Assembly (NCBI RefSeq): GCF_047250365.1
Contig: NZ_JBLBVL010000020.1
Location: 1 to 64,000 of the forward strand
Direction: 5' to 3'
From: Thaumasiovibrio sp047250365
GTDB lineage: Bacteria; Pseudomonadota; Gammaproteobacteria; Enterobacterales; Vibrionaceae
Length of the DNA: 64,000 nt
In this document: positions 35,892 through 44,770 of the stretch, one piece after another
How the letters are laid out: every line of letters starts with the position of its first letter
Numbering within the stretch: position 1 is the first letter of the stretch
Translations under genes and position numbers: made by a program
Notes under the pieces: generated by a model
Databases searched by the model: none
What the model saw: the letters and a program-made list of their open reading frames with translations, nothing else
What the model was told of the DNA's origin: nothing

Positions 35892-36362
35892 TTAAAGTTC
35901 CGCAGTGACTTTTTCAAGAAGATCTTTGTGCGCCTCTGCATCAACAGAACGCTCAAGAATTTTCTCGGCACCAGCCACGGCCAACATTGCCACTTGCTGA
36001 CGAAGCTCATCTCGAGCACGAATACGATCAGCATCAATCTCAGCATGCCCTTGCGCGACAATACGCGCTCGCTCGGCGTCTGCCTCCGCGCGGGCCTCTT
36101 CAACGATCATGGCTTTACGTTTATTCGCTTGCTCAATGATATCCGCAGCAACGAGTTTTGCTTCTTTTAGTGACTCAGAAGCATTTGCTTTGGCCAGGTC
36201 GAGATCTTTTGCAGCACGGTCAGCAGCCGCCAAGCCATCTGCAATTTTCTTCTGACGCTCTTCAATCGCTTCTATAATTGGCGGCCACACATATTTCATG
36301 CAGAACACCACGAAGCAAAAGAACGCGATCGCCTGACCCAATAGAGTTGCATTCATATTCAC
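35892..36362 (-). CDS. atpF: ATP synthase b subunit
   Basis: Peripheral stator of F0: one N-terminal membrane helix (about 7-26, LLGQAIAFFCFVVFCMKYVW) then a long charged helix to residue 156. The frame opens with GTG 8 nt after AAAGGAG; E. coli atpF also uses GTG at the equivalent residue, so I keep it over the ATG two codons later. Order atpE-atpF-atpH is standard. Confidence 0.95.
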   Translation of the reverse strand: MNMNATLLGQAIAFFCFVVFCMKYVWPPIIEAIEERQKKIADGLAAADRAAKDLDLAKANASESLKEAKLVAADIIEQANKRKAMIVEEARAEADAERARIVAQGHAEIDADRIRARDELRQQVAMLAVAGAEKILERSVDAEAHKDLLEKVTAEL

Positions 36363-36406
36363 AACGGCATCTCCTTTAAAGGGTTACACTGGGATCCGTT
36401 ATTCAA

Positions 36407-36661
36407 TTAACCTAGCTGGCCAACAAATGGGTTTGCGAATGTGAATAGCAAGGCAATAACGATACCGATCATCGGAACCGCATCAAGCAGGCCGGCAATG
36501 ATGAACATTTTTACCTGTAACATTGGCGCCATTTCGGGCTGACGAGCAGCTCCCTCTAAAAATTTACCGCCTAGCAAGGCGAAACCAATCGCAGTACCCA
36601 ATGATGCTAGGCCTACGATAATACCTACGGCAATTGCAGAAAAGCTGAGTAAAGTTTCCAT
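36407..36661 (-). CDS. atpE: ATP synthase c subunit
   Basis: 84-residue proteolipid of the rotor ring, two transmembrane helices joined by the polar loop ARQPEM (39-44). The ion-carrying acid is Asp60 in GLLDAVPMIG. The absence of the Glu/Gln/Ser pattern typical of Na+-coupled c subunits suggests H+ coupling, notable for a likely marine or halophilic organism. Good SD (GGAG) before the ATG. Confidence 0.96.
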   Translation of the reverse strand: METLLSFSAIAVGIIVGLASLGTAIGFALLGGKFLEGAARQPEMAPMLQVKMFIIAGLLDAVPMIGIVIALLFTFANPFVGQLG

Positions 36662-36706
36662 TACTATCTCCAGTTTATTGTTGTCGGCTTCGTTGCCAAT
36701 GTACGA

Positions 36707-37513
36707 TTAATGATCTGCGTCTTCATGGGCTTGCGAGAGATAAACAATCGTTAGCATCATGAAAACAAACGCTTGGATGGTAATAACCAGAATGTGGAAA
36801 ATAGCCCACGGAACTGATCCCAACCATTGAGCCCACCACGGCAGTAGTGCCGCAATAAGAATAAACACCACCTCGCCTGCAAACATGTTGCCAAACAGAC
36901 GCATACCTAACGAAATTGGTTTCGCCACCAAAGAGACGATTTCGAGCAGTAAATTAAACGGAATCATTACGGGGTGATTAAACGGGTGTAGTGCCAGCTC
37001 TTTTGCAAAGCCTCCGACCCCTTTAATCTTAATGCTGTAATAGATCATTAAAGCAAACACCCCGAGTGACATCGCCATGGTAATGTTGACATCAGCGGTA
37101 GGAACGACTTTCAAATAAGGAATATTCAACCAATGCTCAGCAGGATAAGGGAGGAAGTCGATGGGAATTAAATCCATCGCATTCATCAAAAATATCCAAC
37201 AGAAAATGGTTAAGGCCAGCGGAGCAATCAGTGGATTACGACCATGGAACGTGTCTTTAACATTGGTATCAACGAATTCCACCAATATTTCGACAAAACA
37301 CTGCAACTTACTGGGTACCCCGGAGGTCGCCTTTTTCGCGACTTGACGGAACAACCATAAGAACAGCATGCCGGTCAGCACTGAAAAGACCAGGCTATCA
37401 ATGTGAATATTCCAGAATCCATCACCAGATAGACCCAACTTATACGTAGATAAGTTGGTTAAATGGTGATCGATATAACCGGACGGTGTGAGCGCTTCAC
37501 CTGACGCAGCCAT
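36707..37513 (-). CDS. atpB: ATP synthase a subunit
   Basis: Membrane channel subunit of F0. The 268-residue protein has about five to six hydrophobic helices. The essential arginine is in ISLGMRLFGNMFAGE, and the conserved ALTIFCWIFLMNAMDLIP segment precedes it. It lies between atpI and atpE; AGGAAG precedes its ATG. Confidence 0.96.
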   Translation of the reverse strand: MAASGEALTPSGYIDHHLTNLSTYKLGLSGDGFWNIHIDSLVFSVLTGMLFLWLFRQVAKKATSGVPSKLQCFVEILVEFVDTNVKDTFHGRNPLIAPLALTIFCWIFLMNAMDLIPIDFLPYPAEHWLNIPYLKVVPTADVNITMAMSLGVFALMIYYSIKIKGVGGFAKELALHPFNHPVMIPFNLLLEIVSLVAKPISLGMRLFGNMFAGEVVFILIAALLPWWAQWLGSVPWAIFHILVITIQAFVFMMLTIVYLSQAHEDADH

Positions 37514-37521
37514 AACGCTTC

Positions 37522-37911
37522 CTATTTGTTATTGTTAATAAATAAAACCGGAGCAAGGAGATTGACACCAAGCGCCAGTAGATAGGTCAGAATGAGGGGA
37601 AGGATTTCCACCCCAACATACAGGTAAGCAAGGGCAAATAAGAGGACAGTTAGTAGAATCTTAAGCACTTCACCGCCAAAAAATGACAGCATAACAAGCT
37701 TGGCTTTTCGAGCTCCACCATAGAGAAATGCGCATGCTGCAAACGCAGCGTTGGCGATGATACAGATACCGCCACCAATCAATGCAGAAGTTCCCCAGTC
37801 AACATTAACAGCCAAGGCTGCTAACAATGCCGTTGCGAGTACGACGCCAGATTGCAAAAGCAGTAACCGTTTCGCCATGCGGCGTCCTGGCTGTACCAGC
37901 GTCGATTCCAT
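37522..37911 (-). CDS. atpI: ATP synthase protein I
   Basis: 129-residue membrane protein with four hydrophobic segments (LLLLQSGVVLATALLAALAV, ALIGGGICIIANAAFAACAFLY, VLKILLTVLLFALAYLYV and LILTYLLALGVNLLAPVLF). AtpI helps c-ring assembly and ion supply in some bacteria and is dispensable in E. coli. An open frame continues upstream to 38061. However, the ATG at 37909-37911 has AGGA at proper distance and gives the family start, and the operon promoter lies between. Confidence 0.88.
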   Translation of the reverse strand: MESTLVQPGRRMAKRLLLLQSGVVLATALLAALAVNVDWGTSALIGGGICIIANAAFAACAFLYGGARKAKLVMLSFFGGEVLKILLTVLLFALAYLYVGVEILPLILTYLLALGVNLLAPVLFINNNK

Positions 37912-37971
37912 GTATTCTGTTCCTCGATTCCATTCCACAGCACATAAACAATATGTGGGGAAAACATCAAA

Positions 37972-37999
37972 ATTATACGACGAACAGGGGTGAATGCAA
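37972..37999 (-). promoter_or_regulatory. atp operon promoter
   Basis: Leftward -35 TTGCAT (37994-37999) and a perfect -10 TATAAT (37972-37977), 16-bp spacer, about 60 bp before atpI. It lies in the 180-bp gap between parB and atpI. Confidence 0.7.
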
Positions 38000-38091
38000 T
38001 GATTTGATAGCAAAAAAGTGGCAATGATTTTACAAGACAGTAACTTTATCATGCCGCGCAAACAACAACCTAAAGCTAAATGCGAGTCAGA

Positions 38092-38985
38092 TCACACTGT
38101 TTTGTTTAGTATTGCGAGAATTTGCTGTAGTTTTTCATTTTCATCAAAATTGATAACAATTTTGCCACGACCGCTTTTTTGACGGTTTATCACAACAGGT
38201 GTACCCAGTTGTTCACTTAGCGAGTCCTGCCATTGCTCAGCTTGCTGATCAATCACTTTCTCTGCTACTGGCTTTGGTGGCTCTAGCAGCTTACGGACCA
38301 ACTTCTCGGTTTCTCTTACAGTCAGTGAACGACTAACTATCTGCTGGGCTATCTCAGCCTGCTGTGAAAGATCCAACGTCAGTAATGCACGGGCGTGCCC
38401 CATGTCCAATTGTTTTTTAATAACAAACTGTTTTACGCCTTCATCTAATTGATTAAGACGCAACAGATTACTGACCGCTGTTCTCGATTTTCCTAACGCT
38501 TCGGCGACCTGTTGATGGGTCAAGCTAAACTCTTGCTGTAAGCGCTCTAGCGCTTGTGCTTCTTCGATCGCATTCAAATCTTCACGCTGAATATTCTCGA
38601 TTAAAGCCATCGCAACAGCCGCACGGTCATGAACCTCTTTAACCAGACATGGAACTTGCTGTAAACCAGCCAGCTTTGATGCGCGCCAACGTCGCTCACC
38701 AGCAATAATTTCATAGCGGCCTTGGGCAACACTTCGTACCACGATCGGTTGAATGATCCCTTGTGCACGAATGGAATCTGCTAGTTCAGCTAACGCCTCT
38801 TCAGACATATCCTTACGAGGCTGGTACTGCCCAGGTTGCAATAAAGCAATATTGAGCTTTTGCAATTCGCTTTTTGGCTCTACATGCTGTGTCGATGCTG
38901 CTGGTTGTTGTTTGGCTTGCGCTTGCGCACTTGTCGCAAGTAACGCATCAAGACCACGTCCCAGTCCGCGGTTAACTTTACTCAT
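38092..38985 (-). CDS. parB: chromosome partitioning protein ParB
   Basis: 297-residue parS-binding CTPase. The N-terminal ParB domain has QPGQYQPRK and the CTP-binding GERRWRASKL motif. A central HTH (about 140-190, SLTHQQVAEALGKSRTAVSNLLRL) recognises parS. A C-terminal dimerisation domain follows. parA starts upstream on the same strand, with 9 bp between. Two perfect parS sites at 57008 and 60337 in this window are its expected loading sites. Confidence 0.96.
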   Translation of the reverse strand: MSKVNRGLGRGLDALLATSAQAQAKQQPAASTQHVEPKSELQKLNIALLQPGQYQPRKDMSEEALAELADSIRAQGIIQPIVVRSVAQGRYEIIAGERRWRASKLAGLQQVPCLVKEVHDRAAVAMALIENIQREDLNAIEEAQALERLQQEFSLTHQQVAEALGKSRTAVSNLLRLNQLDEGVKQFVIKKQLDMGHARALLTLDLSQQAEIAQQIVSRSLTVRETEKLVRKLLEPPKPVAEKVIDQQAEQWQDSLSEQLGTPVVINRQKSGRGKIVINFDENEKLQQILAILNKTV

Positions 38986-38994
38986 TTATAGACC

Positions 38995-39780
38995 TTAAGC
39001 GTGTACAGGTGGGTTAACTTCTTGACGACGAAGCATTTCTCCAGCTAATGCTAGGTATGCTTTCGCGCCACTGCTGTATTTATCGTAATACATTGCAGGT
39101 TGACCATGACTCGGCGCTTCAGCTAACCGAACATTTCGTGGTATCACAGTGCGGAACACCTTGTCACCAAAGTGTTTTTTCAACTGATCTGATACCTCAT
39201 TAGCTAAGCGATTTCGTGGGTCGTACATTGTACGCAGCAGACCTTCGATCTCTAAGTCGGCATTAACCACCGCAGTCAACTTACTAATTGTATCCATCAA
39301 CGCTGTTAACCCTTCCAATGCAAAGTACTCACATTGCATTGGTACCAATACTGAATCGGCAGCGGTCATAGCGTTGATTGTAAGGAGGTTTAAGGCTGGC
39401 GGACAATCGATAAAGATGAAATCATAGTTATCACGGATAGGAGCCAGCGCATTGCGTAAGCGAACTTCGCGCGCGAAGACCTCCATCAATTTGATTTCTG
39501 CTGCGGTTACATCGCCATTGGCAGCGATTAAATGATAGCCACATTCCGTCGCATCAATCACCACTTGCTCAACCGGCGTTTCTTCAACCAAAAGATCATA
39601 AGCTGATGCTTCTACTTGATATTTATCGATACCACTGGCCATTGTGGCATTACCTTGCGGATCAAGATCTATCACCAACACCCGACGTTTAGTGGCAGCC
39701 AAGGATGCAGCCAGATTAATGGTGGTGGTGGTTTTTCCTACCCCACCTTTTTGATTCGCAATTGCAATTATTTTTGCCAC
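38995..39780 (-). CDS. parA: chromosome partitioning ATPase ParA
   Basis: 261-residue deviant-Walker ATPase that moves ParB-parS complexes (origin segregation). KGGVGKTT at 11-18 has the signature second lysine, the Walker A' and B motifs are intact (FIDCPPALN), and there is no long N-terminal HTH extension, as in chromosomal type Ib ParA. GTG start with GAGG SD. It lies between rsmG and parB, the common oriC-proximal order rsmG-parA-parB. Confidence 0.96.
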   Translation of the reverse strand: MAKIIAIANQKGGVGKTTTTINLAASLAATKRRVLVIDLDPQGNATMASGIDKYQVEASAYDLLVEETPVEQVVIDATECGYHLIAANGDVTAAEIKLMEVFAREVRLRNALAPIRDNYDFIFIDCPPALNLLTINAMTAADSVLVPMQCEYFALEGLTALMDTISKLTAVVNADLEIEGLLRTMYDPRNRLANEVSDQLKKHFGDKVFRTVIPRNVRLAEAPSHGQPAMYYDKYSSGAKAYLALAGEMLRRQEVNPPVHA

Positions 39781-39795
39781 AACAAGACCTCACTG

Positions 39796-40413
39796 TTACT
39801 TTTTCAGAACTACCAGATGACGTTCACCTTCCAGTTCAGGTACATCTAGCACGTGCACAGCATCGACATGACACCATTCCGGTAACTCATCCAGCTCATT
39901 TTGGTTAAGTAAGCCTTTAAGTGCCAAAAAACGTCCATGCTTTGCCGCCGGCAAGTGGTGACACCAATTGACCATATCAGAAATGGACGCAAAGGCGCGG
40001 CTTAGCACCCCGTCAAAACCGTCTTTAGGATCGTACTCTTCCACTCGGCTCTGGACTGGCGTGACGTTTTTTATGCCCAATTCATGCGTGACCTGTCGAA
40101 TAAATCTTATACGCTTACCTAAACTATCAAGCAAGACAAATGACTTTTCTGGGCACATAATAGCGAGCGGAATCCCAGGTAGCCCAGGTCCTGTGCCAAC
40201 ATCGATGTATCGCTCCATGTCCAGCATTGGGCTAACTACGATGCTATCCATAATATGTTTAACGAGCATATCACGAGGATCGCGTACCGACGTCAGGTTG
40301 TATGCTTTGTTCCATTTATTTAGCAGAGCAACATAGCCCACTAATTGATCTAATTGTTGCTCTGAAACGACCAAATCCGTCTGATCGATTAATTCTCTTA
40401 GTCGTTGTTTCAC
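39796..40413 (-). CDS. rsmG: 16S rRNA (guanine527-N7)-methyltransferase
   Basis: 205-residue SAM-dependent enzyme (GidB) that makes m7G527. The SAM motif DVGTGPGLPGIPLAI is near 70-85, and the family start KQRLRELIDQTDL is recognisable. It begins with GTG two bases after the mnmG stop, so translation is probably coupled. Loss in other bacteria gives low-level streptomycin resistance. Confidence 0.96.
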   Translation of the reverse strand: MKQRLRELIDQTDLVVSEQQLDQLVGYVALLNKWNKAYNLTSVRDPRDMLVKHIMDSIVVSPMLDMERYIDVGTGPGLPGIPLAIMCPEKSFVLLDSLGKRIRFIRQVTHELGIKNVTPVQSRVEEYDPKDGFDGVLSRAFASISDMVNWCHHLPAAKHGRFLALKGLLNQNELDELPEWCHVDAVHVLDVPELEGERHLVVLKK

Positions 40414-40415
40414 TG

Positions 40416-42305
40416 CTATGCGCCTTTCTTCAACATGCCTTGTTTTTTGAGATAAACCAGTAGCAACGAAATTGCCGCTGGCGTAATACCTGAAATCCGA
40501 GAGGCAATGCCAATCGTTTCTGGTTTTGCATCATTGAGCTTCACGATCACTTCATTAGAGAGACCTTTCACATCGCTGTAGTTGATGTCCAACGGTAATT
40601 TTGTACTTTCATGACGAAGTGATTTTTCCACTTCATCACGTTGACGATCAATATACCCTTGGTATTTCACTTGAATTTCAACTTGTTCTCGTGCCTGAAC
40701 ATCATCTATCGCCGGCGCAAATTGTGGCAGGGCAGTTAACTGTTCATAGTTAACTTCTGGGCGACGCAATAAATCTTCACCGTTTGCTTCACGCACTAAT
40801 GGGCTTTTCACAATGGCATTCACACTGGCCACGTCATCACTGCTAGGTGTCACCCAAAGGCCACGAAGTCGCTGACGCTCTTGTTCAATATTGTCGACTT
40901 TCTGATTGAAACGCGCCCAGCGCTCATCGTCGATTAAACCAAGCTCGCGGCCTTTTTCTGTTAGGCGTAGATCTGCATTGTCTTCACGCAGTAACAAACG
41001 ATACTCCGCACGTGATGTAAACATGCGATAAGGTTCTTTGGTCCCCATCGTGGAAAGATCATCGATTAGCACACCCATGTAAGCTTGATCACGACGTGGA
41101 CACCAACCTTCTTTGCCCTGTGCTTGCAACGCAGCATTCATGCCCGCCATTAGTCCTTGAGCTGCGGCCTCTTCGTAACCGGTTGTCCCGTTGATTTGTC
41201 CAGCAAAGAACAAACCAGCTATAAATTTGTTCTCGAAGGTGGATTTTAAATCTCGTGGATCAAAAAAATCATACTCTATCGCATAACCAGGACGAATAAT
41301 TTTTGCATTTTCAAAACCTTGCATTGACTGCACGATTTTCATCTGTACATCAAATGGCAAGCTGGTTGAGATGCCATTTGGATAGAGTTCATGGGTGGTT
41401 AACCCTTCAGGTTCGATGAATATCTGGTGGCTGCTCTTATCGGCGAAGCGCATCACTTTGTCTTCGATCGATGGACAGTAGCGTGGTCCAATCCCTTCAA
41501 TCACACCAGCGTACATCGGGCTGCGATCCAAGTTATTGCGGATCACATCATGGGTACGCTCATTGGTATGAGTAATAAAACACGGGATCTGGCGAGGATG
41601 ATCCTGTCGCGATCCCATGAACGAAAAGACCGGTGTTGGATTATCGCCATGCTGAACTTCTAGCTGACTAAAGTCTACGGTACGTGCATCAATCCGAGGT
41701 GGTGTGCCGGTTTTAAGACGTTCAACACGCAACGGCAATTCACGTAAACGCTGAGCAAGTGCAATGGACGGAGGATCGCCGGCACGGCCACCATGATAGT
41801 TTTCCAACCCAATGTGAATACGTCCACCTAAGAACGTCCCCACAGTCAGAACTACGGTTTTGCCTCGGAACTTGAGACCCATCTCCGTTACCACACCAGT
41901 CACGCGATCCTGCTCGACGATCAAATCATCCACGGACTGTTGGAATAACGTCAAGTTCGGTTGATTTTCTAACGTTTCACGTACTGCGGCTTTGTACAAT
42001 AAACGGTCAGCCTGAGCGCGAGTTGCTCGAACGGCTGGCCCTTTTGATGCATTCAAGGTTCGGAATTGAATGCCACCCTTGTCGATGGCTTTCGCCATTA
42101 GACCGCCCAGTGCATCGACCTCTTTGACGAGATGCCCTTTGCCAATGCCACCAATGGCTGGATTACAGGACATTTGCCCTAAGGTATCAATATTGTGGGT
42201 TAACAACAGTGTCTGTTGACCCATACGTGCAGCTGCCAACGCAGCTTCTGTGCCAGCATGGCCTCCGCCGACAACAATGACATCAAATGAATCTTGATAA
42301 AACAT
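40416..42305 (-). CDS. mnmG: tRNA uridine 5-carboxymethylaminomethyl modification enzyme MnmG
   Basis: FAD-dependent partner of MnmE for wobble U34 modification. The 629-residue protein has the FAD dinucleotide motif GGGHAGTEAALAAARMG (12-28), the conserved SCNPAIGGIGKGHLVKE, and the C-terminal helical domain with MnmE contacts. It is transcribed away from oriC, as in E. coli where gidA transcription assists initiation. Its start is 131 bp from the first AT-rich 13-mer. Confidence 0.98.
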   Translation of the reverse strand: MFYQDSFDVIVVGGGHAGTEAALAAARMGQQTLLLTHNIDTLGQMSCNPAIGGIGKGHLVKEVDALGGLMAKAIDKGGIQFRTLNASKGPAVRATRAQADRLLYKAAVRETLENQPNLTLFQQSVDDLIVEQDRVTGVVTEMGLKFRGKTVVLTVGTFLGGRIHIGLENYHGGRAGDPPSIALAQRLRELPLRVERLKTGTPPRIDARTVDFSQLEVQHGDNPTPVFSFMGSRQDHPRQIPCFITHTNERTHDVIRNNLDRSPMYAGVIEGIGPRYCPSIEDKVMRFADKSSHQIFIEPEGLTTHELYPNGISTSLPFDVQMKIVQSMQGFENAKIIRPGYAIEYDFFDPRDLKSTFENKFIAGLFFAGQINGTTGYEEAAAQGLMAGMNAALQAQGKEGWCPRRDQAYMGVLIDDLSTMGTKEPYRMFTSRAEYRLLLREDNADLRLTEKGRELGLIDDERWARFNQKVDNIEQERQRLRGLWVTPSSDDVASVNAIVKSPLVREANGEDLLRRPEVNYEQLTALPQFAPAIDDVQAREQVEIQVKYQGYIDRQRDEVEKSLRHESTKLPLDINYSDVKGLSNEVIVKLNDAKPETIGIASRISGITPAAISLLLVYLKKQGMLKKGA

Positions 42306-42396
42306 GGAATGACCTTAGGTTTAACTCTGACCAAAGATGGATGATTGCAAAGAGGCGTATTTTAGCCCTTTTCTGCACATTTGAGAAACGTTCAAG

Positions 42397-42676
42397 GATC
42401 ATTAGTTTTGATCCATGGCTACTTAAATATATATAAGATCTTTTAGATAGATCTTCTATTAGATCTTTTATTAGGATCGCCCGATCGTGTGGATAAGTGT
42501 TAAATGATCAACATGATCATGCTGTTATGGAGGATCGTTTCCTGTGCGAACGTATGGATCTAACTCCGTATAAACTGGGATCAAAATGGCTACTTATGCA
42601 CAGGCCAAGAATACACCTAAACCTATTCAATGGATAACTATAGGTTGATCACTGGTTTTAACTATACTTATCCACA
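42397..42676. other. oriC: chromosomal replication origin oriC
   Basis: Located between mnmG and mioC and laid out like E. coli oriC. The unwinding region holds three back-to-back GATC-initiated 13-mers at 42437-42449, 42450-42462 and 42462-42474. DnaA boxes: R1 TGTGGATAA (42488-42496), R2-like TTATGCACA (42594-42602), R3-like TTATCCATT complement (42629-42637), R4 TTATCCACA (42668-42676). Thirteen GATC sites occur in about 250 bp, where about one is expected, consistent with Dam/SeqA control. The 42306-42725 gap holds nothing else. Confidence 0.96.
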
Positions 42677-42725
42677 GATGAAAAACGGCATTTGGATAGA
42701 TATGTTTACACTTTACATGTATTAG

Positions 42726-43166
42726 TTATTCACAAAGCGCAGATAGAAAAGTGGATAACCATGGTTCAACCTGCTCCTCAGGCACTGGATGTTGGCTAAC
42801 ATCAATGTTGAGTTGGGGGAGTATTCGTGCAGCTTTGCCTTGAATAAGGACCTCATCTAACTGATAGGCAGCGGCACAAAAGGTGTCGTAATTGGAGTCA
42901 CCTAAGCCGATAACACCATAGCGGAGGGGACGTAAATCGGTGCGTTGTTGTAGTTGTGAATAAAATGGTTGGATATTGTCAGGTAATTCACCAGCGCCGT
43001 GAGTTGAACAAATTAGCAGCCATGGGGCATTTGGATCGAGTTGAGAAAGATCTGGCTGATTGTGGATGGTTGCGCTGATATTGTGTTGTTCTAAAAGATC
43101 ATTGATGTGATCAGCAACGTATTCCGCAGCACCAAGTGTGCTGCCTGTAATGAGATGTAGATGCAT
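42726..43166 (-). CDS. mioC: flavodoxin-like protein MioC
   Basis: 146-residue FMN-binding flavodoxin-fold protein; the phosphate loop is GSTLGAAEYVADHI near the N-terminus. Its redox role is poorly defined. It is transcribed leftward into oriC, as in E. coli, where mioC transcription affects initiation. An earlier in-frame start at 43220 exists, but AAGGA is 9 nt before the ATG at 43164-43166, which gives the family N-terminus MHLHLITGST. Near-consensus DnaA boxes lie in its 3' end (TTATTCACA 42726-42734, AGTGGATAA 42750-42758). Confidence 0.93.
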   Translation of the reverse strand: MHLHLITGSTLGAAEYVADHINDLLEQHNISATIHNQPDLSQLDPNAPWLLICSTHGAGELPDNIQPFYSQLQQRTDLRPLRYGVIGLGDSNYDTFCAAAYQLDEVLIQGKAARILPQLNIDVSQHPVPEEQVEPWLSTFLSALCE

Positions 43167-43244
43167 CGAGATAGTCCTTTCTATGAGTCTGGCTCTTATT
43201 GTACGCGCATCAAAGAGCATTTATAGAGGTAAGGGTGGAGGGAT

Positions 43245-43275
43245 AAAAAAAAGCCCCCAGACAGTGCTGAGGGCT
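43245..43275 (-). terminator. intrinsic terminator after mnmE
   Basis: Leftward AGCCCTCAG / CTGGGGGCT stem (43267-43275, 43252-43260; one mismatch), loop CACTGT, followed by eight T. It insulates mioC and oriC from mnmE transcription. Confidence 0.85.
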
Positions 43276-43295
43276 AATATTGGTCATGCGCCGAT

Positions 43296-44663
43296 TTATT
43301 TGCCGATACAAAAAGACGTAAAGATCCTACCGAGAAGATCATCTGAGCTAAATTCACCAGTGATTTCACTAAGGTGTTGTTGTGCTATGCGCAATTCTTC
43401 AGCAAGAATTTCTCCTGCCATATAGCCTTCGAGTTGTTGTTGACCAATGTCGAGATGCACAGCTGCTTGTTCCAGTGCTTCTAGATGACGGCGACGTGCC
43501 ATAAAGCCCCCCTCTGTGGTACCAGTAAAGCCCATGCACTCTTTTAGGTGCTGTTTTAGGCTATCAACCCCGTCACCTGTGCGAGCAGAAAGACGAATCA
43601 GTGTCGGGTGACTGGCGTGGCAGATGCCGATCTCTTCACCGGTTAGTTCTGCTTTGTTGCGGATGACAGTGATACCGAGGCCTTCTGGCAGGCGATCGAC
43701 AAATTCAGGCCAAATGAGTTTTGGGTCGGTCGCTTCTGTCGTGGTGCCATCGAGCATAAACAGGACACGATCGGCCTGAACTATCTCTTCCCATGCTCGC
43801 TCTATTCCAATACGTTCAACTTCATCGGACGCTTCGCGTAAGCCCGCTGTATCAATAATATGCAGTGGCATGCCATCAATATGAATATGTTCACGCAGAA
43901 CATCACGGGTGGTGCCAGCAATGTCAGTGACAATGGCGCTGTCTTTGCCTGAAAGGGCATTTAATAGGCTCGATTTACCAGCATTAGGGCGTCCGGCGAT
44001 GACGACTTTCATTCCTTCACGCATCAAGGCACCTTGGTTGGCTTCCCGACGAACCGCTTGGAGTTGCTCAATGATGGTATGTAAGTCACCACTCACTTTG
44101 CCATCAGAGAGAAAATCAATCTCTTCTTCTGGAAAGTCGATAGCCGCTTCGACATAGATTCGCAAGTGAGTCAGTTGTTCAACTAAGGTGTGGATTTTGT
44201 CAGAAAAGGCGCCTTGCAATGATTTCAACGCCGATTTAGCCGCTTCTTCGCTGCTGGCATCAATAAGGTCAGCAATCGCTTCTGCTTGGGCTAGGTCGAG
44301 CTTATCGTTCATAAATGCGCGTTCAGAGAACTCGCCCGGTTTAGCGGTTCTCACACCGTCAATCATTAAGATACGCTTGATGAGCATATCCATAACCACG
44401 GGTCCACCATGGCCTTGTAATTCGAGAACATCTTCACCGGTAAATGAGTGTGGCCCCTTAAAATACAGTGCGATGCCTTGATCGAGGGTGCTGCCATCTT
44501 CTGCTTTAAAAGGCAGATATTCAGCATAGCGAGGGCGTAGTGCTCGGCCAGCCACAGATAGGGCGACTTGGTTGGCTAGCGGACCTGAGACGCGAATAAT
44601 GCCGACGCCACCACGGCCGGGAGGTGTTGCTTGAGCAACGATAGTATCAATAGCTTGGCTCAT
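43296..44663 (-). CDS. mnmE: tRNA modification GTPase MnmE
   Basis: 455-residue GTPase partner of MnmG. It has an N-terminal folate-binding domain (about 1-120) and a G domain inserted in helices: G1 GRPNAGKSSLLNA, G2/G3 region DIAGTTRD and DTAGLRE, and G4 RNKAEL. The C-terminal CIGK motif with its essential Cys ends the protein. Position between yidC and mioC is the conserved origin order. Confidence 0.98.
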   Translation of the reverse strand: MSQAIDTIVAQATPPGRGGVGIIRVSGPLANQVALSVAGRALRPRYAEYLPFKAEDGSTLDQGIALYFKGPHSFTGEDVLELQGHGGPVVMDMLIKRILMIDGVRTAKPGEFSERAFMNDKLDLAQAEAIADLIDASSEEAAKSALKSLQGAFSDKIHTLVEQLTHLRIYVEAAIDFPEEEIDFLSDGKVSGDLHTIIEQLQAVRREANQGALMREGMKVVIAGRPNAGKSSLLNALSGKDSAIVTDIAGTTRDVLREHIHIDGMPLHIIDTAGLREASDEVERIGIERAWEEIVQADRVLFMLDGTTTEATDPKLIWPEFVDRLPEGLGITVIRNKAELTGEEIGICHASHPTLIRLSARTGDGVDSLKQHLKECMGFTGTTEGGFMARRRHLEALEQAAVHLDIGQQQLEGYMAGEILAEELRIAQQHLSEITGEFSSDDLLGRIFTSFCIGK

Positions 44664-44720
44664 GATGTATATCCGGTTTCAACTTATAAGGGATCAAATG
44701 ACTTATATTGTACAACAAAT

Positions 44721-44750
44721 AAAAAAGGCGGCTATCGCCGCCTTTTATTT
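44721..44750 (-). terminator. intrinsic terminator after yidC
   Basis: Perfect GGCGGC / GCCGCC core (44727-44732, 44737-44742), loop TATC, extended by A/T pairs; U-tract for the leftward transcript. It lies 20-50 bp past the yidC stop. Confidence 0.9.
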
Positions 44751-44770
44751 GTCAGTGTTGCTTGCGCTGA

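Noticed and set aside
42506..42520. IHF site in oriC (GATCAACATGATCA)
   Set aside because: It matches only half of the IHF consensus (WATCAANNNNTTR), so I did not annotate it.
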